From Achromobacter spanius (GTDB lineage: Bacteria > Pseudomonadota > Gammaproteobacteria > Burkholderiales > Burkholderiaceae_B): a stretch of DNA of 64,000 nucleotides. Location of the stretch: positions 310,001-374,000 of the forward strand of contig NZ_CP034689.1 in the NCBI RefSeq assembly GCF_003994415.1, read 5' to 3'. The notes beneath the pieces were generated by a model. The model did not search any database. It was not told the DNA's origin and was given only the letters and a program-made list of their open reading frames with translations. Positions within the stretch are counted from its first letter, which is position 1. The number at the start of each line of letters is the position of its first letter. Made by a program: the position numbers and the translations under genes. Below are positions 41,659 to 51,000 of this stretch, piece by piece.

Positions 41659-43260
41659 ATGAGCACCATCGTAAGCCTCTGCATCGGCGGCATGCGCCGG
41701 CCCAAGATAGAAAAGAAGGCCAGCTTGCACGCCCTGGCCGCTTCCATGGCGGCGGTATTGCTGGCTGGCTGCTCGGTGCAGCCCAAGCAATTCGAAGCCG
41801 CCGAAAACCGCGATCGCGCCATCGACCTGATCGCGCGTTCCACCGCCAACCAAGAACCCATCCTGGGCGCGGTGGACCTGTATGAAGCAATGGCGCGCGC
41901 CATCAAATACAACCTGGACGTGCGCGTCGAGATGATGGGCGTGGCCCTGGCGCAGCGTGAGCTGGACCTGAAGCACTACGACATGCTGCCGAAGTTTGTC
42001 GCGTCGCTTGACTACTCCGGGCGCGACAATTATTCGGGCGGCGCGAGCCAGTCCTTGCTGACCGGGCGGACCTCGCTTGAGCCGTCCACCTCGTCTGAAA
42101 AGAACGTGCTGCAAAGCAATCTGCAACTGAGCTGGGACGTGCTGGACTTCGGCCTGTCGTATGTGCGCGCCAAACAAGCGGCCGATCGGGTCAACATGGC
42201 CGAAGAGCGCAAGCGCAAGGTCATGAACCGCTTGATTGAAGACGTGCGCACCGCCTACTGGCGCGCCGTCAGCGCGGAACGTCTGCTGGGCAAGATCCGC
42301 GAATTGGAAACGGCCACGCAGACCGCGCTGGACCTGGCCGCCGAGCAAGACCGGCTGGGCCTGACCGCGCCGCTGGCTCCCTTGAGCTACCAGCGCGAAA
42401 TGCTGGGTATTCGGCGCGACGTGCAGGCGCTGGGCAGGGAACTCGGCGTGGCCAAGCAGCAACTGGCCGCCTTGATGAATCTGCCGCCCAATACGCAATA
42501 CACCATTGCGATACCGCCACCCATGGAAAGCAAGCGGTCGCTGGTGTTGCCCGGCATCGCCGATGACTCGGCCGCCTGGCTGCAAGTGGCGATCGAGAAC
42601 CGGCCCGAGCTGCGTGAAGTGGCGTATCAATTGCGCGTCAACGGTCAGGAAGACACCGCCGCCTTGCTGCGCTCGCTGCCCAGCCTGAAGCTATTTGGCG
42701 GGGTGAACGCCAGCACCAACGACCTGCTCTACAACAGCAACTGGATCGGCTGGGGCGCGGTGGCCAGTTGGAATCTGCTGAACATCTTCCGCCTGCCCGC
42801 CGAGAAAGCGCAGATCAAGGCGGAAGGAGATCTGCTGGATCAGCGGCAACTGGCGCTGACCACCGCGGTGGCGACGCAGGTGGAAGTGAGCCGCGCGCGT
42901 TACGCGCTGCGCCAGGACGAGCTGGACACGGCGCGACGCTTCTACGACGTGCAGGCGCGCATCGAAGACCAGATCGATTCGGGCTTCAAGGCGGAAAAAC
43001 TCAGCCGGCAATCCTTGATCCGCGAGCAGATGAATACCTTGGTCGCGCGGGTGCGTTATGACCTGGCGCTGGCGGATCTTCAAAACGCCTACGCCAACGT
43101 GTTCGCCTCGCTCGGTATCGACCCCGTTGACACAAACATGAGCACGTCTGACGCGGTGCCCACGCTGGCGGGCAAGCTGCGCGACATGTGGACAGCGCGC
43201 GACAACTTCGCCATCAACGAGCAGGACGCCCGCGTGGCGGTCGTTGCACCGACACGCTAA
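41659..43260 (+). CDS. TolC-family outer-membrane efflux lipoprotein
   Basis: A 533-residue outer-membrane factor. A lipoprotein signal ends in LLAGC with acylated Cys38; an in-frame ATG at 41692 would give a shorter, more standard leader. Two repeats of long helices follow (DLYEAMARAIKYNLDVRVEM, and later VAYQLRVNGQEDTAALL), with strand segments such as PKFVASLDYSGRDNYSGG, as in the TolC trimer barrel and tunnel. AAGGG at 41646-41650 precedes ATG 41659. It begins the operon with two or three HlyD-type adaptors and ends with a giant surface protein, so it is probably the outer-membrane exit duct for that protein. Confidence 0.88.
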   Translation: MSTIVSLCIGGMRRPKIEKKASLHALAASMAAVLLAGCSVQPKQFEAAENRDRAIDLIARSTANQEPILGAVDLYEAMARAIKYNLDVRVEMMGVALAQRELDLKHYDMLPKFVASLDYSGRDNYSGGASQSLLTGRTSLEPSTSSEKNVLQSNLQLSWDVLDFGLSYVRAKQAADRVNMAEERKRKVMNRLIEDVRTAYWRAVSAERLLGKIRELETATQTALDLAAEQDRLGLTAPLAPLSYQREMLGIRRDVQALGRELGVAKQQLAALMNLPPNTQYTIAIPPPMESKRSLVLPGIADDSAAWLQVAIENRPELREVAYQLRVNGQEDTAALLRSLPSLKLFGGVNASTNDLLYNSNWIGWGAVASWNLLNIFRLPAEKAQIKAEGDLLDQRQLALTTAVATQVEVSRARYALRQDELDTARRFYDVQARIEDQIDSGFKAEKLSRQSLIREQMNTLVARVRYDLALADLQNAYANVFASLGIDPVDTNMSTSDAVPTLAGKLRDMWTARDNFAINEQDARVAVVAPTR

Positions 43261-43281
43261 CCCCTTTAGGCGGGATCCATC

Positions 43282-44310
43282 ATGAACAAGCAAAGAAGTC
43301 TTGCGCCCTTGGCGGGCAGGGCCCGCCGTGTCTGGTTGACGCCCTTGTTGCTGGCTTGCGCCACGGCCTGGGCCGCCGAGCCCGACGTTGGCAGCGGTTC
43401 GGCGCGCGGAGTGCTGCGCGCCAGCGCCGAGGCCTCGCTGTCGTCATCGATCTCTGAAAAGATCCTCAGCATGCCGCTGCGCGAAGGCGAACGGTTCAAG
43501 CAGGGCGACGTGCTGGTCAGTTTCGATTGCCGTCGCCTGGAAGCCGAGTTGCGCGCCGCGCGCGCGGGCGCGGCGGTGGAAGCGCGCAACGCGAAAGTGC
43601 AATCCGAATTGCTGCGCATGGCGGCCACCGGCCGCGCCGACGCCGACATCGCGCGCTTCAAGCACCAGGAGCGCCAGGCGCAGGCCGATGTCATTCAGCA
43701 GCGCATGGTCGACTGCGAGGTCGTGGCGCCGTATGCGGGCAGCGTGGTGGAAACGCTGGCGCGGCTGGATGAAACGCCGCCGGCCAATGAAAAGCTGATC
43801 TCCATCGTGAGCGATGGCCCGATGGAACTGCATATGGTCGTGCCGTCCAAATGGCTGGTGTGGCTGAAGGAAGGTTCGGACCTGGACTTCATTGTTGATG
43901 AGACCGGCGACGTGTTGCCGGCAAAGGTGACGCGCGTGTCGGCGGCGGTGGACGCCGTCAGCCAGACCATCAAGGTGGTGGCGCGCGTGGAGGGGGCGCC
44001 CGCGAGCGTGCTGCCCGGCATGAGCGGACGCGCCACCTTGGAAGGCGCCACGGCCGCGCCGGGCACCCCGATGGCGTCGACGCCCGGGCCTGGACATGGA
44101 GTTGGACCGGGACCTGCAGCGGGCGCGGGTGCTCGCCCCGGGCCGGGCTCCGCCAGCAAGCTGCCCGTGCAGGCCGTCTACCACGTGCCGCCGGGCAGTG
44201 AAGGCCTGCCGCTTGCGATCACGCCCATCCCCGCGGCGACAAGCCAGGCCGTGCCCGGCGGATCGGTGCGCGTCGGCGCGCCGCCTTCCCGCAACGGCAG
44301 TGCCCGCTAA
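43282..44310 (+). CDS. Periplasmic adaptor (HlyD/RND-MFP type), exported
   Basis: A 342-residue protein with a signal peptide (WLTPLLLACATAWA, cleaved before AEP), then a barrel-sandwich/lipoyl domain (SISEKILSMPLREGERFKQG, DVLVSFDCRRLEAELR), a short alpha hairpin (about residues 90-140) and a beta-barrel domain (VPSKWLVWLKEGSDLDF). About residues 255-300 are Gly/Pro/Ala-rich and likely flexible. With no membrane anchor other than the cleaved signal, it may be fully periplasmic. It would bridge the inner-membrane parts to the TolC-like duct. Confidence 0.85.
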   Translation: MNKQRSLAPLAGRARRVWLTPLLLACATAWAAEPDVGSGSARGVLRASAEASLSSSISEKILSMPLREGERFKQGDVLVSFDCRRLEAELRAARAGAAVEARNAKVQSELLRMAATGRADADIARFKHQERQAQADVIQQRMVDCEVVAPYAGSVVETLARLDETPPANEKLISIVSDGPMELHMVVPSKWLVWLKEGSDLDFIVDETGDVLPAKVTRVSAAVDAVSQTIKVVARVEGAPASVLPGMSGRATLEGATAAPGTPMASTPGPGHGVGPGPAAGAGARPGPGSASKLPVQAVYHVPPGSEGLPLAITPIPAATSQAVPGGSVRVGAPPSRNGSAR

Positions 44311-44322
44311 GGAGAGGCTTCC

Positions 44323-45777
44323 ATGGCCCTTCATGTGGCGAGTTCCCGTAGTGGGCCGGCTGCCCCCGTGGCGTCAGGCGAGCCCGCGCGGCCCCGGCCC
44401 GCCGCGAATGCGCCGTCGGTGTCGCAGGCCGACCCGCAGAACAGCACGGGCGCGCAGCTGATCCGCCTGGAAGGCGAGTTGCGCCGCTGCGCCACGCGCG
44501 AGGCCTTGTGGCAGCACCTGGCCAATGAACCCATCGCGCTGCTGCCCTTTGGCCAGGCGCTGGTGTTTGACGGCACGCCCGGCGGCCGCTGGCGCGTGGC
44601 GGCCATTTCGGGCCTGGCAAGCGTGAACCGCGATGCGCCGCTGGTGCGCTGGTACGAGAACATGGTGACGGCCCTGTGCCGGCCTGGCGCGGATGCGCCC
44701 GATCCGCGCGCGCTGCGCACCTTCGATGCGCACGCCTATGCGGATCCCACGGATCCTTGCTCGGCGGACGCCGTGCTGACCTCGTTGCTGTGGGTGCCTT
44801 TGGCCGATGTGGGGCAGGCGCCTCGCGCCGGCTGGTTGCTGGCGCGCGACCAACCCTGGGAAGAAGCGCATCTGCGCCTGGCGGGCCGCTTGGGCGGCGC
44901 CTATGCCCACGGCCTGTCCGCCATCGCGGGCCGTGCGCGCCCCGTGGCCGGCTTACGTCGCCATCGTCCCAAGCTGGTTGGGGGGCTGGCGGTATTGGCG
45001 GCGGCGCTCGCCTTCGTCCATGTGCCGCTCACGACCTTGGCGCCGGTGGAGGTCACGCCGCAGGATCCCTTTGTGGTGACGGCGGCGCTGCCCGCCGTCG
45101 TGGAACGCATTCTGGTGCCGCCGGGTGCGCAGGTTGCGGCGGGCACGCCGCTGGTGCAGTTGGTGGATACGCAATTGCGTAGCGACTACGAGGTCGCCAT
45201 CCAACGGGGTGAAGTGGCCCGCGCCAAGGTGTTCCGGCTGCAACAGGCCGCCGTGTCCGACCCCACCGCCAAGCGTGAGCTGGCCGTGGCGCAAAGCGAG
45301 GAATCGGTGGCGACGGCGGAACGCGACTATGCGCGCGCCATGTTGGCCAAGGCGGTGCTGCGCGCGCCGCAGGATGGCGTGGCGCTGTATGGCGACCCGC
45401 GCGACTGGCTGGGCCGACCGGTGGCCGTGGGTGAAGCCATCATGCGCGTGGCCGACCCCGGTCGGGTGCAATATCAACTGAAGGTGCCGGTGGCCGACTC
45501 GGTCAACTTGCAGGAGGGCGCGTCGGTGCGCGTGTTCCTGGATGCGGCTCCACTGGACCCGCTGGACGCGAAGATCGTGCGCGTGGCGTACCGCGCCGAA
45601 GCCGATGCGGCCGGCGTGTCCAGCTACACCGTGCTGGCGCGCGTCAACGACCCCACGGCCCCACCCGAACGCCTGGGCCTGCGCGGCACGGCACGGGTCT
45701 ATGGCGAGCCGGTGTCCTTGTTCTATTACCTGTTGCGGCGGCCGATAACGGCGTTGCGTCAATGGACGGGAGTCTGA
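44323..45777 (+). CDS. GAF-like domain / single membrane span / HlyD adaptor fusion
   Basis: A 484-residue protein with an unusual order. A cytoplasmic N-terminal half (about residues 40-205) resembles a GAF sensor domain (LVFDGTPGGRWRVAAISGLA, LLWVPLADVGQAPRAGWLL, WEEAHLRLAGRLGGAYAHG). One membrane span follows (LVGGLAVLAAALAFVHVPLT). The last part is an HlyD-type adaptor domain (VERILVPPGAQVAAGTPLVQ, AVLRAPQDGVALYGDP). AAGGAG at 44310-44315 is a strong ribosome site. The layout suggests a cytoplasmic signal or substrate-recognition domain fixed to a periplasmic adaptor. The GAF call is from pattern only. Confidence 0.75.
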   Translation: MALHVASSRSGPAAPVASGEPARPRPAANAPSVSQADPQNSTGAQLIRLEGELRRCATREALWQHLANEPIALLPFGQALVFDGTPGGRWRVAAISGLASVNRDAPLVRWYENMVTALCRPGADAPDPRALRTFDAHAYADPTDPCSADAVLTSLLWVPLADVGQAPRAGWLLARDQPWEEAHLRLAGRLGGAYAHGLSAIAGRARPVAGLRRHRPKLVGGLAVLAAALAFVHVPLTTLAPVEVTPQDPFVVTAALPAVVERILVPPGAQVAAGTPLVQLVDTQLRSDYEVAIQRGEVARAKVFRLQQAAVSDPTAKRELAVAQSEESVATAERDYARAMLAKAVLRAPQDGVALYGDPRDWLGRPVAVGEAIMRVADPGRVQYQLKVPVADSVNLQEGASVRVFLDAAPLDPLDAKIVRVAYRAEADAAGVSSYTVLARVNDPTAPPERLGLRGTARVYGEPVSLFYYLLRRPITALRQWTGV

Positions 45778-45781
45778 CGCC

Positions 45782-47947
45782 ATGGACGCCACCGCCCTGC
45801 TTGGCGACGACCCCGATGCCAGTGATGTCAGCCTGGACGCGCGCATCCTGCCGCCCCTGCGTCAGGACCTGCGCCTGATCCCGGATCAAGGCGGCGCGCG
45901 CGCGGGCGAATGGAGCGGCAACTGGCGTATTCATGACCCGGCCGCGCACCGCTTCTTCGCCATCGACCAGGATACGGTCGGCATGCTGGCCCAATGGCAC
46001 CAGGGCACGGTGGGCGCGCTGCGGTTGGCGGTGGCGCGAAGCAGCGGCCGCACGCCCGACGAGCAGAAGATCCTGGGCCTGATCGAATTCCTGCAACGCC
46101 ATGACCTGCTGGCGCCCGCCCCGGGCGAAACCTATGCGCGCGTGCGCCAGCAACGGGCGGCGCAAAAGCGATCGTTGGCGACACGCCTGCTGCACGGCTA
46201 TCTGTTCTTCAAGGTGCCGCTGGCGCGCCCCGATGTCTTTCTGCGGCGCACCTTGCCGTGGGTAACGGTGTTCTTCTCGCGCCTCTTCTGGATCCTGGCT
46301 GCGTTGCTGGGCGTGTTGAGCCTGTACCTGGTGTCGCGCCAATGGGACACGTTCCTGAGCACCTTCCCCGACATGATCTCGGCCACGGGCCTGATCGCAT
46401 TCGGCCTCAGCCTGGCCTTGGTGAAGACCTTGCACGAACTGGGCCATGGCTATACCGCCGTGCGCCTGGGATCGCGCGTTACCACCATGGGCGTGGCGTT
46501 CGTGGTGATGACGCCCATCCTCTACACCGACACGACCGACGCCTGGCGCTTGCCCCGGCGCCAGCGCGTCCTGATCGACAGCGCCGGCATGGCGGTGGAA
46601 CTGCTGGTGGCGGTGCTGGCGACGCTGGCCTGGGTGTTCCTGCCCGACGGCGCCTGGCGCAACGTGGCCTTCGCGCTGGCCACCACCAGCTGGGTGCTGA
46701 GCTTGGCGGTCAACCTCAACCCGCTGATGCGCTTTGACGGCTACTACCTCTTCAGCGACCTGATCGGCATTCCCAGCCTGCAAGACCGATCATTTGCGAT
46801 GGCGCGCTGGTGGATGCGGGAACGGCTCTTCGGCTACGGCGACGAGCAGCCCGAGCCCACCTACGGCTCGACGCGCACCTTGTTCATCGTCTTTGCCTAC
46901 GCCACCTGGATCTATCGCTTCTTCCTGTTCCTGGCAATCGCCCTGCTGATCTATCACTACTTCTTCAAGATCCTGGGCATCTTCCTGTTCGTGGTCGAGA
47001 TCGGCTGGTTCATCGCGCTGCCGATCTGGCGCGAAATGAAAGTGTGGGTACGCCGCCGCCACGAAGTGGGGCGGCAGGCGTTCGTGACGATGATGGTCGT
47101 GGCGATACTCGCGGCCGTGTTGCTGGTGCCCTTGCCCTACACCGTGCGCATCCCCGCCGTGCTGACCGCAACGGAGCAGGCGCCGGCGTTTGCGCCGCGC
47201 CCCGCGCGCCTGGAAGCCGTGCGCGTGCGCCAGGGCGAGACCGTGCGTGCCGGACAGATCCTGATGGCGCTGAGCGCGTCAGAGATCGAACAACAGTTGG
47301 ACGCCGCGCGCGAGCGTGAACGGCTGCTGAACGAACGGCTGGACCGTCGCAGCGCCGACCGCAAGGATCTGTCCGAATCGCTGACGCTGACGCGCGAAGT
47401 CCAGTTGGAGCGCGACCGCATTGCGGGGTTGGAACGCGAGCGTGCCCGTCTGGCGGTGCGCGCGCCCATCGACGGCGTGGTGGTCGAGCTGGCGCTGGAA
47501 CTGTCGCCCGGACGCTGGGTGGACGAGAAGACGCGCCTGGCCCTGATTGCCGCGCCCGACAGCCTGGAGGCGCGCGGCTACATCGATGCGGACGACTTGC
47601 ATCGCATCCGTGAAGGCGACGCGGGCGAGTTCGTGGACGGGCAGCGCCTGATGCCCGCGCGCGCCATCCAGGTCTCGCGCGTGGGCGCGGCAGCCAACGA
47701 CACATTGGACAACTGGGTGCTGACGTCCGCGCATGGCGGCGACGTGCCGGCGCGCCAGTTCGAAGGCCGGCTGCGCGCCGAACAGGCCGTGTTCGAAGTG
47801 GCCGGCGACGTGACCGACTTGTCCCGCCACACCCTGCCCTTGACCGAACTGCGCGGCGAAATGCAGATACGTGGTGAACCGATCAGCTTGGCCAGCCGCC
47901 TGGTGCGGCGCGTTGCAAGCGTGCTGTTGCGCGAGGCCGGCGCATGA
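45782..47947 (+). CDS. PqqD-like / M50 site-2-type metalloprotease / HlyD adaptor fusion
   Basis: A 721-residue inner-membrane protein. Residues about 45-120 look PqqD-like (WRIHDPAAHRFFAIDQDTVG, then a helical LIEFLQRHDLL). A multi-span M50 protease core follows, with His218-Glu-Leu-Gly-His222 in a membrane helix and the third zinc ligand in NPLMRFDGYY (Asp319), so the active site is complete. After several more spans, residues about 455-640 form an HlyD-type adaptor with a lipoyl half-motif (LEAVRVRQGETVRAGQILMA), a coiled coil rich in Arg/Glu (about 500-560) and LAVRAPIDGVVVELALEL. GGGAG precedes ATG 45782. No ATP-binding motif is present. It may recognise and process or gate the giant protein encoded next. 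Confidence 0.85.
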   Translation: MDATALLGDDPDASDVSLDARILPPLRQDLRLIPDQGGARAGEWSGNWRIHDPAAHRFFAIDQDTVGMLAQWHQGTVGALRLAVARSSGRTPDEQKILGLIEFLQRHDLLAPAPGETYARVRQQRAAQKRSLATRLLHGYLFFKVPLARPDVFLRRTLPWVTVFFSRLFWILAALLGVLSLYLVSRQWDTFLSTFPDMISATGLIAFGLSLALVKTLHELGHGYTAVRLGSRVTTMGVAFVVMTPILYTDTTDAWRLPRRQRVLIDSAGMAVELLVAVLATLAWVFLPDGAWRNVAFALATTSWVLSLAVNLNPLMRFDGYYLFSDLIGIPSLQDRSFAMARWWMRERLFGYGDEQPEPTYGSTRTLFIVFAYATWIYRFFLFLAIALLIYHYFFKILGIFLFVVEIGWFIALPIWREMKVWVRRRHEVGRQAFVTMMVVAILAAVLLVPLPYTVRIPAVLTATEQAPAFAPRPARLEAVRVRQGETVRAGQILMALSASEIEQQLDAARERERLLNERLDRRSADRKDLSESLTLTREVQLERDRIAGLERERARLAVRAPIDGVVVELALELSPGRWVDEKTRLALIAAPDSLEARGYIDADDLHRIREGDAGEFVDGQRLMPARAIQVSRVGAAANDTLDNWVLTSAHGGDVPARQFEGRLRAEQAVFEVAGDVTDLSRHTLPLTELRGEMQIRGEPISLASRLVRRVASVLLREAGA

Positions 47948-48048
47948 GCACGAAGAAACATGAACGACGCGCCGTAGGCGTGTTGCATGAGTATTGGGGC
48001 GTTGCCACCGGCGGCGTCCAAGCGATCTCTGTGAGAGGTGTGCAGTGA
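47944..48048 (+). CDS. 34-residue ORF coupled to both neighbours
   Basis: ATG 47944 overlaps the stop of the M50-HlyD gene (ATGA), and its stop TGA (48046-48048) overlaps the GTG start of the giant protein (GTGA). The peptide starts MSTKKHERRAVGVLHEYWGV and ends RGVQ; it is basic at the N-terminus and has no signal peptide or membrane span. The position suggests a translational-coupling or leader peptide that delivers ribosomes to the giant gene, or a small partner of the secretion complex. Whether it is translated is not shown; chance overlap at both ends is unlikely but possible. Confidence 0.5.
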   Translation: MSTKKHERRAVGVLHEYWGVATGGVQAISVRGVQ

Positions 48049-51000
48049 AAAACAATTCCGCTTCGCGTTTCGGCAAGAAGACCCCGCAAGCCCTCGGCAC
48101 TCGCACGTTGAGCTCGCGCCTCTTCCTCCAGGCCCTTGAACCCCGCGTCTTGCTGGATGCCGCCATGGCCCAGACCGCGCAGGACGTGGCGCAGGCGGTA
48201 CCCGACGCGCCGCCCGCGGCCGAGACCCAGGCGCATGCCGAGCTGATCGCCGCCTTGGGCGCCGTGGAGCAGCACAAGGCGGCCGCCAGTGAACCGACGG
48301 AGCCGCGCAGCGAGGTCTATTTCATCGACCGCACCGTTGAGGAAGCGGACACGCTGGCGCAGTCGTTGCCGCCCGGCGCCGAGCTGCACTACATCGAGCC
48401 AGGGGTGGACGGCCTGCGCTTCATTGCCGACACACTCAATGGCCGCCAGGATGTGGACGCCATCCACATCCTGAGCCACGGCGAAGCGGGCATGCTGCAA
48501 CTGGGCACGGCCACCTTGACGCTGGAATCCATGCAAGGCGAATATCGCGACGAGCTGATGCAGATCGGGGCGGCCCTGAGCGCCGACGCCGACGTGCTGC
48601 TTTATGGCTGCGACTTCGGCCAGGGCGAGGCCGGCGAAGCGGCGGTGCACACGCTGGCCGTGATCACCGGCGCCGACGTGGCCGCGTCCACGGACACCAC
48701 CGGCGCGTTGGCGCTGGGCGGCGACTGGACGCTGGAACGCCAGAGCGGATCCGTCGAGGCCGTGGCCGTCTCGGCCCAGGATTGGAACTATGCGCTGGCG
48801 CCGCCTGTGCTGAACACGCTGTTGAATCTGAGCTACACCGGCGTCGAAGACGCGCCCGCGCCGGTTGGCGCGGTGGGGACAACGATTTCAGCGTATACGG
48901 CAGGCCTGAGCGACGTTGATCCGGGTGCGCTCAAGGGCATTGCGCTGACCGCCGCGAATGCCACCAACGGCACGTGGTGGTACACGTTGGACGGCGGCAC
49001 CAACTGGACCGCGGTGGGCACCGTCAGCGGCACCAGCGCGCTGTTGTTGTCCGACACGCCGGATTCGCGCATCTACTTTCAGTCCAACACCAACTTCAAT
49101 GGCAGCGCGGGCAATGCGCTGACGCTGCGCGGTTGGGACCAGAGCGCCGGCACAGCCGGCACCAAGGTCAATCCCACCACGATCACCGGCGCGGTATCGA
49201 TCGCGTCGGACACGGTCGCGGTAACGGTCACGGCGGTCAATGACGCGCCGGTGCTTAACGTCGACACCCGCAACCTGTCGACCATCAACGAAGACTTGAA
49301 CGCCAGCGTGCCCGCGCCCGCACCCACCGGCGGGGTGGGCACGTCGGTCAACAATTTCATCGAGTCGGTCTCCGACATCGACAGCGGATCGTTGACCGGC
49401 GTCGCCATCGTGGGCGCGGACACGGCCAACGGCACGTGGTGGTATTCGATCAACAACGGAACCACCTGGGCAGAGATGGGGACCTTGTCCGACAGCAACG
49501 CGCTGTTGCTCGTCAACAGTGGTGACTCGCACGTCTACTTCCGCCCCAGCGCCGACTACAACGGCACGGCCAGCCTGACCATCCGCGCCTGGGACCAGAC
49601 CAGTGGCACGAACGGCGGCACGGCGGACGCCAGCGTCAACGGCGGCACCACGGCCTATTCCAGCGCCACGGGCGCCGTCAACATCATCGTCAATCCCATC
49701 GTGGACATCGTGGCCAACACCGCCACCACCGCCGAAGAGACGGCGGTGATCATCAACGTGCTGGCCAACGACACCTTCGAGAACAGCGGGCGCGCGGTCA
49801 CGGCCATCAACGGCACCGCGATCACCGTGGGCGGCCCGGCCGTCAGCGTCGCCAATGGCTCGGTCGTGTTGAACGCCGACGGCACCATCACCTTCACCCC
49901 GGGGCTGGACTTCCCGGGCGCGGCCGCGTCCGCCAACACCGTCTTCACCTACACGGCAACCTCGGCCGGTGTCTCCGAGACCGCCAACGTCACGGTCACC
50001 GTGACGCAGGTGCAGGACGCCCCGCGCATTGATCTTGACGGCATGACGCTGGGCGCCGACTACAGCAATACCCTCGACGAAGGCACCGCCGCCATCGGCC
50101 GCCAGGTGTCCGTCACCGACCCCGAGAACAACAACCTGGCATCGATGACGATCAGCTTGTCGGGCGCCATGGCGGGCGACCTGCTGACGTTGGGCGGCAC
50201 CGTCACCGGCATCACGGCCAGCTACAACAGCGGCACAGGCGTGCTGACGCTCAGCGGCAACACCACGCTGGCCAACTACCAGACCGCACTCGGCTTGGTC
50301 AATTTCAGCACCACGTCCGGCTCCACCGCCGCGCGCACCATTTCGGTACAGGCCACGTCGGCCCTCGCGCCCACCGCGTCCAATGTGGCGGTAAGCACCA
50401 TCACGCCCATCGACACCGATGGGGACGGCGTAGCCAACACGGCCGATCTGGACGACGACAACGACGGCATCCTGGACAGTGTGGAGTCCCTGGCCACCAC
50501 GCCGTCTCTGATCGACGGTTCGATGGAAGGCGCGTTGGGAGTCGCGCACACCGAGAATGAAAGCCTGAACTTCAGCATCGACGGCACCGGCTTCACGGAC
50601 GCTGCGGCCACGCCAGACACCTGGAAGGGCACGTTCTCGCTGGCGGGTTCGGGCCAGTGGGCGGGCGCCATGAATGGCGTGCCCGGCGCGGCGGAGGGGC
50701 AGGTCTTCATGGCGATCTACAGCGGCTTCGTGGAAGAGGCCGCGCAAGTGATCATCCCCGCCTCCGCGGGCATCCAGGTGGGCGACGTGGTGCACATCTC
50801 GTTCCAGGAGATCTTCGGCGGCGTCAACGGCGAGACCATCCCGGGCATGGAGGCGTACTTCATCGTCACCGTGGACGGCGTGTCGTACAACGCCGATACC
50901 CTGACCTACAACGGCAACAACTTCAAGACCTGGTCCACCGGGGGCATCACCTTCACCGCCACGTCGACAGCGCCCGTGGTCGTGTTTTCCATTGGCCGAC

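Noticed and set aside
44035..44160. Gly/Pro/Ala-rich stretch of the periplasmic adaptor as a possible frameshift
   Set aside because: The frame stays open and returns to plausible adaptor sequence. Low-complexity linkers of this type are common near the C-terminus of exported proteins in GC-rich genomes.
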